Origin: Sanguinoderma infundibulare
Lineage: Eukaryota; Basidiomycota; Agaricomycetes; Polyporales; Polyporaceae
Direction of reading: 5' to 3'
DNA length: 64,000 nucleotides
NCBI GenBank assembly: GCA_032821775.1
Contig: JAVLRN010000005.1
Location: forward strand, 124,001-188,000
Below the pieces are notes generated by a model. It made no database searches and had not been told where the DNA came from. It saw nothing but the letters and a program-made list of their open reading frames with translations. Positions 10,869-23,001 of the stretch are shown piece by piece (within the stretch, counting starts at the first letter, position 1; each line of letters begins with the position of its first letter). The position numbers and the translations under genes are program-made.

Positions 10869-11758
10869 TTGGCCGTTCCGAGACTCATCAAGCCTTTCCA
10901 GTTGTTGCGGAACGCTTCCTCCTTCTGGAAGTGCGGCACCAGCAGAGGCAAGCAGGCTGGAGCCCGATCATGGTGAGCGTGTAATTGTTGACAATGTCCT
11001 CATCGCGTGCGCCCAGGAGCTGCATGTGTGGCCGGTTCAGAAGAGGTCAGATGAAACTGCGGAGAAGACGGACCTTCAAGATGACCGCCGCGAAGATGCC
11101 GGATCTGTCCTTCCCAGCGGCATAGTGACGCAGAATTAAGGGACAGGCTGGATGTGGGCGAGCGCGAGGTGCGTACCGGTGCAATGAATAAGGCATGGCT
11201 GATCGGGGTGGTCACGAAGGTGGATGAGCACTTGCTCGAGGGCTGGGCCACCAGTCTTCAGGATGCGTGTGTACAGTTTATGGAACACCTGTGGACGCCA
11301 TGAACAATAAGTCTCGCACCACCAGAAGTTAATGAGATTCCACTCACATCTGCTTCATCGTCAGAGAAGTCCTTCAGCCTTCATGGCCATGCGTGGTTTC
11401 AAAAGCCCGATCAGGATGATAGCAGATGGAACAGACGCACTGCTTTGCGACGCCGACCGGATCCAAGGCGTCTTGCCAGACAGACACCTTTACAAACTCG
11501 ATGCCCTGGATGGTTGGCGGAGGGGTATTGTTGGCCCTGAGATCGAAGACCTTCTTGATGCCGTAGGCCTTGAACTGCTCGACGCCGACAGGTGTGATGT
11601 GGGATGGTTCTCCGGAATGGAAGAGGAAGAGAGGCTTGACGCAAAAGCTGTCAGTCTAGACAGTGGCCTGATCCGCCGACAGTCGAGTATACCAACGATG
11701 CCAGGGAAGATCTTGTCTTCCCGGATGTGTTCGTAGAGACTGTGTTCGTCCAGGGGTA
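10869..11758 (-). pseudogene. Tyrosine-phosphatase-like gene across copy 1/copy 2 joint
   Basis: Y_phosphatase3-type gene with pieces in order on the minus strand: GEPSHITPVG...VFDLRA (about 11590-11520), VFHKLYTRILKTGGPALEQV then LRDHPDQPCLIHCT (about 11300-11190), AGKDRSGIFAAVILK (about 11055-11100) and LLGARDEDIVNNYTLTMIGL to GTAK (11019-10869). Joining the exons across the intron gives the CX5R signature HCTAGKDR. The 3' splice site before AGKDR is lost (tatgccg instead of gcgcag in copy 4). One extra base lies before the SDDEAD segment, so this copy is probably dead. No exon follows GTAK, so the C-terminus is also missing or diverged. Confidence 0.65.
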
Positions 11759-14700
11759 CTGCGGTAGCAGAATGTCAGAGTTAGCCATGGTGAGTTCTTT
11801 GTCTCAGGAGCTGTGCGAGCATGACATGTCGTGTGAGGAGTGCCTGGGGTGTGGGAGGACGATGACGAGGAGATGACCTGGCCACATTAATATCCACCAT
11901 GCTAATTTTCAAGTTCACAGGTTCTCTGCCCTCCAACGTGCCCTGAAGATGAGAATCGTGCCAAACAGAAGGCTCCTGGCTCCCGTGCGCATGTTAATAG
12001 GTCCCAACCGCTGGCATGTGGAGTTTCGGGGATGAACACGAGAAGCTGGTTGTGCATCGCAAAGCGACACACTTCTCCCGGACGACTCCCGCAAGACCCG
12101 TCAAGTCTCCCGGCCGGGACATTTAAAATCGTCCCGGCTGGGAGCAATGTCCTCCAGCGCAACCGCATCTTCCCCGACATCAAACGCCAGCTGCAAAGAC
12201 AATCGTGGTCACGGAACAGGCCATCAAGGAGCTTCCACACGCAATCTGGACTATCCCCAAAGACTTTGACAGCAGCTGCAAGCAGCTCTACAGCCCAGGC
12301 GCCATGAATGGCTACAACATCAGGGCCGACAACGCTGAAGATGACCGCGCTGCAAGAGGACTAATCCTGCGATGACTGCAGTATCTGCAGCGAGGATGCA
12401 GTATATACTCGTGTCTTCCGCAAAAATAAAATGATGCATGGGGATTCAATTGAAACGAGGATGCACAGAGCTCAAACGAGAATGCAAAGATCGAAGAGGG
12501 AGTGGGAAACGAAACATGGACTGGATACTCACGGGTGTAGAGTTGCATCTTGAAAGTGCATGACCAGGAGGTGTAGCCGGCAGTGCAGCGATGATGAAAA
12601 CGCATGGAAGAGAGGGGGAGAGCCAAGGGGAAGAGCCAGGGGAAGGATGGGCAGTGAGGAGAGGGGAGGGAGGAGAGAGGGATTGTTGTCGTGCGCTGTC
12701 AACAATCTGCCTAACCAGGCACAAAGTGTCACACCATGCTCGGATCATAACATGTACGTATCATGCACCACTTCTAAGACGTTCCACGTATTGCCTGGGT
12801 CTCAAACTCCAGACAACCGCGGACAGCGGCCCAGCAACGCCGAGTCCGACAATCTCCCATTCAACATATGATCCAGAGCGTCGGGCCCGCCCACACTATC
12901 AACCATACACAACAGTAAATGTCACTCACCCCGCTGTTCCGTCCATATCCAATTTCGCTTATTGCTCTGTGTTCCGGGCGCAGCGTCCGAGTCCGTCGCA
13001 TCGGTAACTTCACCCTGATCTCCCGAGTGTGATCTTGGCCGTCCTGTCGCCCTGCAATTGTTAGCGCATCGAGCATGTTCCCCTCCAGCCACTTGAAGAG
13101 ATCAAAGTACAGCACAGAACGGCCAAACATGTCTGTGAGGGAGTCGTTGCACAGGAGCTGGCTGCTGACAAAGTTGAACCGTCGGCGGAGGTGCGCGGGA
13201 GAAGGTCGCTGTGAAGGTGCATGGTACCGTCTCGCTGGCGGTCTTGAAACCACGATCAAATCGCGCATTTCCCACTGCATCCACTGGCAGCCGAAGCCCT
13301 CACGATCATCGCGGCCAGTGCCGAGGAGCGTACGACGCTCAGTTTCCCATTGTGCGTGGAGCCCTGCCGGGAGAGATACAGTAGATATCAGTGGTGTGCC
13401 TGCCCGACAAAAAAACCATTCATGCCCACTCATACTGCATTGCACCGACATGCAATTGAACAGGCTCATCTGAGCTCGCCTCAGGCCACCGGACAGCCAT
13501 ACGAGACTGAACTCCAGGAGTCGAGAAATTGTGTCTGGTCCGACGGAGAGGCTATCACGCGGTAGGCATTTTCAAATCGGGTGGACGGGCCCGGGAGCGA
13601 TCGCGAACAATGCTGCGGCGCCTGGAAAGCATCGCAGCCCATACTCAGTTGTCGTCCCGCGCTACTATCCTCTCCGGAAGGTCATGCAGGAAGGCCAGGA
13701 TCCGGCATCGCGCGATTGGCAGCTGGAGGACCTCGTGGGTCTTGTGGTTGGGAGACTACGGCCAGCACGGGACGGAGTGTCTATTCCTCGAGCACGACGT
13801 CGCGGAGTCCGCAGTGCATGCAGCTGGCACGCGTTCCTGCAGCAGGACGCGCCGTGGACCGATTCGGCTGGGCGGGAGGGCCGAGTGTACATGCGCGAAG
13901 GCCGCATAGCGCAACATGGTTTCACGTAAGTTGTCGACGTCCTTATTCTGTTCCAGAGGCATGAGAGATGACGGGCATTCTGTCGGACAGCGAGTCTTCG
14001 TTGATACCGGCGCGTGTCGTCATTATCGCGAGGGCCAAGATTGGCGTTTCCTGGGACATTCTTTTCACCGCCAAGTTCATCAGGTATACTCAAACACGAG
14101 GCAGAACTGGGGAAAGATGACCATGGCGTGCTCACGTATTTCATGCTATCTGATTCGGTGTCATTGTATTTTATTTGTGCTTTGATCTGCGTCGTTGGCC
14201 GTAGTTGGCGGGGCGGACGCTCCCACGCCGCCGTTCTGTCACCGCGGTAATGTTCGCGCATCATTGGACGGTCTCTTCTTCTGCTTGGAGGGTCGGGTTG
14301 GATGAGGGTTTGAATGGGTAAGACGAGGAGACGCACTCTGAGAATCTCGGATCCACGCCAGCAGTCCCAATTGCATCATTCAGAGTTGCAACATCCGTCG
14401 TGTCCACCCCAGACTGTGGCTGCTACTATTTGCTGCACGATCCCTGTAGGGTTTTAAAAGTCAGGTTAAACAGCCAGGATGACCGCCGAGGGCGGAGGAG
14501 GGGCGGGAGAGCAGATGCGCCACCTGGGCTCGCCCACCGACAAAAACCGCCAAGACATAATTTTCAAAAAGTCGTCCCGGGACAGTACAAATGCTTCACA
14601 AGCATTGTACACAATCCCCCGAGCCCGTAGAAACAGTCTGCTTGGCACTCGGGCACAAACTGGCGGCGGGAGACGGCGCGCATTTTCGGCCGCCATGAAA

Positions 14701-15547
14701 CCGCACAGAAAACGTGATTTTTTCAACCTCTTCGAATCGCCGCGTAAACTGCATCGACGGTTGACAAACATGTTCGACTAGATAATAGACTTGATTTCTG
14801 GGAGAATAGAGAGGTACAATGTAAGTTACAACAAAAATTGGGGGTCCCGACCTTCAATATTCGACCTCCTCCGCTCCAAAACGGCCGTATCCACGCCGAA
14901 AGGTGCATCCTAGCTCCGCGAACATCTCCCAAAGCGATTACAATCGACGCCCGGCCCGTCCGAGGCAGAATCGAAAAAGTCGAATATCGTCGTGCAGGGG
15001 TCCGCCTCCTTGGGCAGCAAACTCGAAACGGCTTCGACGGCCGCAACGACGAGTGCAGATGGTGCGGACGTGTTCCGGAATCCGCGAAAACTAATTCGGC
15101 CGGCGTGAATGGTCGGCGTTCAGGAGATATGACACATTTTCTGGGGGCGGCGGCCGAGCATCCGCCGCGACCGAGGCCAGAACTCATCCCTGCCACGCCG
15201 ACGGTTGGATGGCGTTCGTAGAGGACGTAGGCCGTTCTGTGATCGCCGTTTGACGGCGAGGCAGCTTCGGTTTCGTCAACTTCGAGAACCACGACGAGGT
15301 TCGGCGAGGGCGGGCGAGAGACAGGGCTGGGCTACCGGCGGCCACGTCCGTGCGTTCCGATCTGTAATTATTTGTGCCGTGCATAGGCGTGTGTTTGGGA
15401 TAGGCGGGAGGGCTGGGAGATGGAGGGCGCTCGCTTGCGGGAGGCGGGACGGGACGCCGGGGACGCGAGCGTGATGACGGCCGGGCCTCGGAAATGGCAC
15501 GACGGCGAGGGCGAGTCCGCGGTCCGCGCACGGACTCTCATAGAGAG
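11759..15547. other. Unassigned segment of unit (copy 2)
   Basis: Counterpart of 499-4287. Compared with copy 1, 12230-12480 carries a cluster of CpG-to-CpA/TpG changes, for example in the plus-strand remnant at 12215-12370 where WPIPKDFDSG becomes WTIPKDFDSS. Nothing intact is recognised. Confidence 0.45.
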
Positions 15548-15554
15548 TATAAAG
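15548..15554 (+). promoter_or_regulatory. TATA box of plus-strand leader (copy 2)
   Basis: TATAAAG, identical in context to copy 1, followed by the same leader and intron with acceptor CCTCCACAG at about 15706. Confidence 0.45.
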
Positions 15555-15902
15555 GCTGTAAAGTAAGGCGGAGGACGGCACGAGTCTCGTGTATTGCCCT
15601 CCCGCCATCAGCGTCCTCTGGGTCCTCACCTCGTCTTCGCTCACCGTGTATGTACTGACTTCACATGCGTTCTCCCCGTTACTGACTGCGTCTTTTGCCT
15701 CCACAGGCTCATCTCCCGGTGGCCTGGTGGTCCCGGGTGGCGTCGTGCCAACTGCCGTCGTCGACGTCCGAATGGGCGGGTGGCGAGCTGCGTGGAGGGC
15801 ACCGACGCCGAGATCGTCGTTGTCCAGGAGCGACTTCTGGTCGATCATCCTGCTCCAGTAGCCGTCGCCGATCCTGCCCGGGCATTTCGCGAGGTGCGTC
15901 AG

Positions 15903-17623
15903 CTACATCTTCTTCAACCCCATCAGCTCCGGCAGGAACTCGGTGTCGTTGAACGCCTTGAGCAGCATCTCGAACCCGCCCCTCTCGTACGCCTCGAGCA
16001 CCGCCGCGCTGCAGCCCGTGCAGCGGTCGTACGCCGCGCCGACGATGGGCACGTTCCTGAACTGCGCGAGGAAGCCGCGCAGCTGGTGCGGGACCAGCCC
16101 GAGGATGGACTCGTGGCCGTTGCCGGCACTGTCGGTCGCGGTTTGTGTTTGCGGTGGGGGAGCAGGAGCTTTGATACTGTACATGTGCATGCGTTAGCAT
16201 ATGTGCCAGCTCGAACGACACTACACGTACCCCTCGGGATGCTGGATCAGCGACACTAGCAGCTCAACGGCCGTCGACGCCGCGATCGGCGCAAGACCGG
16301 GCCGGGTAACCGTGCACATCTGGTCGAGTGTCCTGTCCGTTAGGGACTTGGCGCAGGTTATTAGCACGTAGCACCCATCGAGACAGCCGATCGCAGACGC
16401 ACATCCGAAGGCGCCACGATGTCGTTGCAGTAATAGCACCCCAGCCTCTCGCCCTTCGCGTTCGGCGTCCGCGCACCATGCCGCATGACGAGGAACGTGT
16501 CGAACCCGAGGGCCGCATTCAGCACGATCTTCCCCTTGACTGCGCCAAGGACCGTCGGGAGCCAACGCGATTCGCGGGAATCCATGAGGAGAAAGACGAC
16601 GTCGTGCTCGTCAAAGAGCTTCTCGAGCGTCGCCACATCTTTCTTCGTCTGCTCGACCGACGCCGCTGGGACGGGGTGGCCGGGCATCGGGATGGACAAG
16701 TTGTGGCCAGTGGCGTCCTGAGCGGTTGTCAGCGCAGTCGAATGAGATACGATGGAAAAGAAAACGCACGACACCGGGGAAGATCTTCTTGAGCTTCTCG
16801 GCCGCACAGGCAGCCTTCGGCTTGCCGCCGTTCAGGCAGTCCTCGAAGTCGAACAGAGGTTGACGAACCGGGTTTGAGAACGAGACCCGCGCTGAGTCGA
16901 CGAACGTGATCATCCGCACACCCCATCCCTGTACAACTCTGCAATTAGTTCACAAACAATACGAGACGCGTCGTGGAGGGCACGTTACCATCAGCGTGCG
17001 CGTGACGTAGCACCCGAGCGCAAACCGACTCTTCCATCCGCCCACCGCAGAGTCGTTATCGCGCCTGCAGAGGATGCGAAACCCTTTGGCGGCGTCCTCG
17101 GGATAGAGCGCAGGTTGCAGAGCGGCCGGCCAGGGTTGTTGTGCGCGCCGGAGGGGTCAACGAAGCCGATCGCGCGCTCAGAAAGGGGGATGTTGGCGAA
17201 GAACGAGGTGTACTCCTCGACAGGAGCGCTCGATGTCTTGCCCGCGGAGATGCGCACAAGGAAGAACGCGCCCGGGGACGGGTGCAGTTGCAATTGAATT
17301 GCGGCGAGCTGGTAGAGGTGGGGGCGTGTGTCTGAGGGACTGGGAGAGACAATCGCGAAGATCGCGGACGCACAGTGTCTGCTCCGAGCGAAAACGCACT
17401 GTGAAGCCTTATCGAAAGCGTCGCCACCGACGGTCAGGTTGCAACCGAGGGCGATTTCGTTACCGGTCTCGCGATCCTTGATGGTGCGGCCTGAAGCATA
17501 CGTCGCGGTGAGGGGCAATGCGTCGTCTGAGAGACGGAGGACGTCGATCTTGAGGTCGGTGAGCGCATGCCAGAAAGCAGGCTGGACGAGCGACTGGAAC
17601 GGAGCAAACTGGACGATCGGCAT
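15903..17623 (-). pseudogene. ATG7: ATG7 pseudogene, copy 2
   Basis: Same structure as copy 1: start MPIVQFAPF at 17623, stop at 15903, same 280-bp deletion at 17020/17021 removing GAGTLGC, same N-terminal loss. It retains [16 protein letters not shown] and [12 protein letters not shown] see no change from copy 1 in the readable exons, so the two are recent duplicates or have been homogenised. Confidence 0.87.
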
Positions 17624-17799
17624 CCCGATCGGAACCGTGCGCGGTTGGTGGGCGAAGCCAGAGACGCAGACGTGTGTGAGCTCGGAGACTAAATAGCTGA
17701 GGCTTGGCTGGGGCTGAGAGCTCGCTCGTAGCCTCCTTCGCAGCCGTGGCCCGACCAAAGCTGCTGCCTCGTGGGTGACACCATCGCGGAGTGACTCCT

Positions 17800-18661
17800 T
17801 CACGTGGCCGTGACATGCTGCCCCAGAATGGAAACCGTCCAACTCAACTCAACCCCGGTGTTCGTCTCTTGCACTCTATAACCGATTCCGACCAGCGCGC
17901 ACAAGATCTGCCAAGTGGACAACGGCATGCATTCGGAGAAGACCCCCGTTTCCGTCCAGAGTCCACGCAGCGATTCGACAGTATTTTCCTTCCACCACTG
18001 CGCGCGCTCTTCGCATTAGGCACCGCCTGAAACGCACCCTTGCTCACTCTTAGTGGGCAATCGCATGCATACCCCGTGGCAACCTGTGAAGGCGAGTCGT
18101 TTCAATCTATACTGCACGCGTACCATCCACACAGCTGACTCGCCGACGCGTCTTCGCGCCACCTCGTCTGCGATCGGTTCCTGATCCCAACGTACGTACG
18201 TCATCTACAACTGAAACAACGGGCAGCCTCAGAGCCGCAGACAGTCTTGCTCAATTCTTACACGCTGCGCCGTAGGCGTCTCCTAGCTACGATGACATCC
18301 AAACGCCGCCAATGCTAGCTATTGACGTCGTAATATTGCGTCCCCCCTCGGCTCCTTCGGTGCACACATAACACATATCTCTTGGCACGAATACAAGTAC
18401 TTACCTGTTCTCGATCGTGTCCCCCCTGCCTCCTTCCTCTCCGCTCTCGGCCTCAGCCAAACCTTCGCTCTCGCCCACAGGTCCCGCTCCCTCCAGGCCG
18501 CGCAACTCCCTCCAGGAATCGTACTGATCGTCTGCGAAGATCGCTGTCTGGCGGACGACGCGCGCCGTGATATCCGGTCCGAGGACGACGAATCCGAGTC
18601 CGGCAGTCTGGAAGGATCTCAGATCAAAGTTCCAAGCCTGAAATTCGAACGTAAAAAACGT
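17800..18661 (-). pseudogene. Unrecognised minus-strand gene, copy 2 (start codon lost)
   Basis: Counterpart of 6540-7401. The initiator is ACG here (plus strand aaacgtc at 18656-18662 in place of aaacatc), so the FFTFEFQAWNF exon has no ATG. The donor GAACAG|GTAAGT and the terminal block ending in TGA at 17800 remain. Confidence 0.4.
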
Positions 18662-18774
18662 CTTGCAGCCGCACCGCCACGGCGAGCTCTCCTCCTCGCC
18701 ACTTACCAGTCCTTTGTCGACACCGACCTACCATCGACTCTCCACACTCCACACTCGACCTCAGACCAGCCAGG

Positions 18775-18860
18775 ATGATATTCATGCAAGCGAACAACAA
18801 CCCGAACGTCGTCGCCGAACGCTTCCTCACCGGCCTCCGCCGCGGGGAGTACCAGCTCGG
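18775..18860 (+). CDS. Putative 5' coding exon upstream of F-box gene (copy 2)
   Basis: Encodes the same peptide as copy 1 except A19T (RFLTGLRRG), with the donor GG|GTGAGTGTAC kept. Upstream spacing is altered by small indels at 18735-18770. Confidence 0.45.
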
Positions 18861-19389
18861 GTGAGTGTACATTTGTGGCTGTTGCGAACATGATGTATCA
18901 CGGAGCTCTCGTATATTCATATCCGACAAGCAATGGGCGTGACAGATTGTCGAGCTGAAGTGCAAGTTGGAGTAGACCTAGGCCTGATAGACGTACGCGT
19001 CTTGCTGTCGAGTACGTTGAGTGCCACCGTGCCGTCATGTCATCCACGGATCCCCCCTCGCACTTTGAACCTCCCCCAAAAACCGCTTTCAGGTCGCTGA
19101 GCCGCAGAGCCAAACCCGAGCCCCTATCTGACAGTGAGGCCCCCCGCGCGCAATGTTTTCTCCTGCTATCCTTCGCTGTCCATCTCCTTTTGCCTCACTG
19201 TCACGTCGTGGCTCGGATCGTGCTCGGCTGTTTACCGACATGAACCGGTCTGTTGAAAGCGGTCCTAGTGATTTCCAAACGGCCGTATTCGATTTCATGC
19301 CCAGTCACTCACTCACATGACCCATCCGGACGCAACAGGTTCGACACCGTACGTTCTTCAGCCCACGTACGCCTCAAAGAGACCGAAGA

Positions 19390-20233
19390 ATGAGCACTCA
19401 CGGTGCGCGTTTCGTTTCGTTTCCACAGCTCAAAGACCTCAACACGACCGTCACCCTCCTCCTCGCCTTCGTCCGCAACAAGATGAACGTCTACGCGCCC
19501 GTCAACGCCCTCCCCCCCGAGCTCCTCCAGCTCGTCTTCCAGCACACCACCCGCCCCGCGCTCGCCTCCCTCCTCCAGTTCGACGCGCGAGGCCTCGGGC
19601 CGAGCGCGCGCATGCACGACGAGATCAAGACGAGGCTCGCGCTCACGCACGTCTGCCGCCGCTGGCGCGCCGTCGCGCTCGGCATGGGCCCCCTCTGGAC
19701 GCTCGTCGACGAACAATGGAATCCCGAAGCGTCCTCCGCCTTCCTCGCCCGCTCAAAAGCCGCGCCGCTGCACGCGCACGTCACCTACGCCCCCTCCCGC
19801 GCCGTCGCCGTCCCCCTTGACACCGCATTCGCCCCGCACGCCGCCCGCCTTCGCTCGCTCGCCTTGACGCTGCCCGCCGAAGACCGGTCCACGATCCCGT
19901 CCGCGTCAACGCCCGCGTTCGCGTTCGCCGCGCCCAACCTCTCCACGCTCGCGCTCACCACGCACTGCGCGCCGTTCGACGACCGCCGCCCGCTCGTCGA
20001 CCTCGGCGCGCCCCGCCCGCTCTTCGCGCACGGCACGCCGCCGCCCAACCTGCGCCGGCTCCTCCTCCGCAACATGTGCTGGGTCCCGCACGCGCCCTAC
20101 GACTCCCTCACACACCTCTTCCTCACCGAGGGCACCTCCGTCCCGCTCCGCGCGCTCCTCCGCTTCCTCGGCCGCTGCGCCGCGCTCGAGGCGCTCGTCC
20201 TCGTCGATGTCAACATCTCCGGCTCCGCGACGC

Positions 20234-20264
<31 letters not shown>

Positions 20265-21147
20265 AAACGAAAACGAAAACGATGACGAAGAGGGCCGGGT
20301 CCGGGTCGTGCGGCTGCCGCGCCTGCGACGGTGCACGCTGGGCATCGGGGGCGCGCTGCTGAACATGCGGAGCGTGCTGCAGCACGTCGAGCTCCCCGCG
20401 GGCGCGACGCTGCGGGTGAGCGGCGGCAAGGCGTTCCACGCGCTCTCGCACCTGCAGCCGTTCCCGGACCTCGCGTTCGCGCGCGCGCTCGACACGCTCT
20501 CCGTCGACTTGAGCCCGCGCGGCCGCGGCGGCGGTGGGGGGGTCGTGATCCGGGCGTCCGGGCCGCCGTGCGGGGGAACCGCCGAGGGACCGGGACCGGG
20601 ACCGGGGCTGCTGCTGGACCTGCCGACGTACCGAGGGAGCGCGGGGGAGAGCAAGGCGATGGGCGCGCTCATGCGCTCGCTCGTGCCGTTCGAGCGGCTC
20701 GTGGAGGTGCGCTACCGGGTGGGCGCGCACCAGCGGGAGCCGATGCACGTCCTTGGGGACGCGGAGATGCCTGCGCTGCGGACGTTCCGCCTGCAGGTCG
20801 AGCGCCACGGCGGCGGTGGGGACGAGGAGGACGTGCCGCCTGCGTTTGTGGATGCGGTGAGGGCGTGCCTGGGGAGGTGTCCGGGGCTGTCGATGGGAAT
20901 GGGGGAGCTGGAGGTGTGGGCGTCGGGGGACGGGGAGCTGCCGGGAAGGATCGCGCCGGACAGCGTGACGAAGGTCGTTGTGCATTGCGGCGGCAGGGGT
21001 GGGGAGGAGGAGAGGCTGCCGGGCGAGGCGGCGCTGCGGGAACGTGTGGGGGACGTCGAGGTGTGCGGGAGGTGTGCTTGCACGCCGCCGTCGATGACGA
21101 TGCCGGGCACGGACGTCGACTGGGTCGAGTACCCGTACGAGTGGTAG
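19390..21147 (+). CDS. F-box protein, copy 2 (585 aa)
   Basis: Identical in protein to copy 1, including the Asn-Asp/Glu repeat length and the Pro-Gly run, while flanking sequence differs slightly. Same F-box (residues about 38-105) and leucine-rich C-terminal region. Perfect preservation beside a dead ATG7 copy indicates recent duplication, conversion, or selection on the F-box. Confidence 0.85.
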
Positions 21148-22111
21148 CCCATCCCTGGCGCATTGCCACTGATAAATTGTGGGGAGGCGGCGGCCGGTAA
21201 GCAAGCGTTGTGCGATACCGGGAGGCGGAGGTTAACACAATGTTGCGGTGCCCTATCGGACAGATGCACCGTCTTTGACTTGGGAGTTCGCTAACTTGCA
21301 GCCATCGTCGGAGCGCGGAGGAGAGGGTGGCCAGCAGAGCAGGCGCGGGCGCACATGTACATAAGCAGCGGATCAATATATTTGTTTGGCGGCTGCCCAT
21401 CTGCGCTGAAATCTCCCGGATCGATCGTTTGCCTTAGTACTCTCAAAGGGGGCTGTATTGGAGATGGACTCGCAGAGGGGACTGTATTGGCGACACAATA
21501 CTCTCAGAGGGAGGTAGTTTTGAGCAGCGGGACTTGGGGGAATTGTGGGAATTCAGGGAGACCTTGGGGGCGTTCAAATGGAGCACAGGATATTATAAAG
21601 ACATACACAAGACAAATACACAAGTACAGAGCGCGATATACCACCAAAACAAAACAAACGAGCACGCCGTGGACCCAAAACCACGGTCAAGTTCACGGGC
21701 GCCTATCTATGCATCCAAGCGAGACGCGACACAGCTCTCCTTCCACCGCCACCACCACCTCCGTGACTCCGTCTCTCGCCGCCACGGCTGCTATGTTCTG
21801 TCAAATTGCGACTCTGTGGGCTTCGGAGAGGTCAGAACTTGTGCTGGACTTGGCTTTGGACTCACTGGCTGGCCTGCTTCTGGGACTCGGAACTGGTGCG
21901 TCCGGTCTGCGGCTTGGACGCGCGCGCTGTGACTCGGACTCGGACTTGGACATGGCTACGACTCACTGGGACTCCCAAACGCACTGTCGCATCATGGACG
22001 ACACGTGCTCGCATCGTCTTTGGCCTGTCGGGCATGCCAAAATCAGCTCCTACCCCATACATCATGCGGTGGCCAGGACACGGAGAGGATGAAAGGAAAG
22101 TTCTGACATAC
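21148..22111. other. Spacer after F-box gene (copy 2)
   Basis: Intergenic counterpart of 9888-10868. It differs from copy 1 at 21490-21590, where gcgacacaatactctcagagg replaces the local ctgtattggaga repeat. No gene recognised. Confidence 0.45.
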
Positions 22112-23001
22112 TTGGCCGTTCCCAGACTCATCAAGCCTTTCCAGTTGTTGCGGAACGCTTCCTCCTTCTGGAAGCGCGGCGCCAGCAGAGGCAAGCGGGC
22201 TGGAGCCCGATCGTGGTGAACGTGTAACCGTTGACAATGTCCTCGTCGCGTGCGCCCAGGAGCTGCATGTGTGGCCGGTTCAGAAGAGGTCAGATGAAAC
22301 TGCGGGGAAGACGGACCTTCAAGATGACCGCCGCGAAGATGCCGGATCTGTCCTTCCCAGCGGCATAGTGACGCAGAATTAAGGGACAGGCTGGATGTGG
22401 GCGAGCGCGAGGTGCGTACCGGTGCAATGAATAAGGCATGGCTGATCGGGGTGGTCACGAAGGTGGACGAGCACTTGCTTGAGGGCTGGGCCACCAGTCT
22501 TCAGGATGCGTGTGTACAGTTTATGGAACACCTGTGGACGCCATGAACAATAAGTCTCGCACCACCAGAAGTTAATGAGATTCCACTCACATCTGCTTCA
22601 TCGTCAGAGAAGTCCTTCAGCCTTCATGGCCATGCGTGGTTTCAAAAGCCCGATCAGGATGATAGCAGATGGAACAGACGCACTGCTTTGCGACGCCGAC
22701 CGGATCCAAGGCGTCTTGCCAGACAGACACCTTTACAAACTCGATGCCCTGGATGGTTGGCGGAGGGGTATTGTTGGCCCTGAGATCGAAGACCTTCTTG
22801 ATGCCGTAGGCCTTGAACTGCTCGACGCCGACAGGTGTGATGTGGGATGGTTCTCCGGAATGGAAGAGGAAGAGAGGCTTGACGCAAAAGCTGTCAGTCT
22901 AGACAGTGGCCTGATCCGCCGACAGTCGAGTATACCAACGATGCCAGGGAAGATCTTGTCTTCCCGGATGTGTTCGTAGAGACTGTGTTCGTCCAGGGGT
23001 A
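22112..23001 (-). pseudogene. Tyrosine-phosphatase-like gene across copy 2/copy 3 joint
   Basis: Same exons as at 10869-11758: GEPSHITPVG, GGPALKQVLVHLRDHPD, IHCT, AGKDRSGIF, and LLGARDEDIVNGYTFTTIGL. The splice acceptor before AGKDR is lost as in the copy 1/2 gene, and the extra base before SDDEAD is present. Probably non-functional. Confidence 0.6.

Larger units (their letters stand above)
1..11260. repeat. Tandem array unit, copy 1 (11.26 kb)
   Basis: First visible copy of the head-to-tail array. The sequence at position 1 recurs at 11261, 22504 and, more diverged, 33800. The window edge sets this phase, so the true unit boundary is unknown, and the array probably extends to the left because copy 1 begins inside a phosphatase gene. 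Copy 1 is nearly identical to copy 2 over most of its length. The two 585-codon F-box frames give the same protein. Confidence 0.97.
11261..22503. repeat. Tandem array unit, copy 2 (11.24 kb)
   Basis: Second full copy, offset 11260 bp from copy 1 until about 21.5 kb, where a short indel region lies (21490-21580). It differs from copy 1 by scattered substitutions concentrated in 12230-12480, 18700-18780 and 21490-21680. The ATG7 relic and F-box blocks are essentially unchanged from copy 1. Confidence 0.97.
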
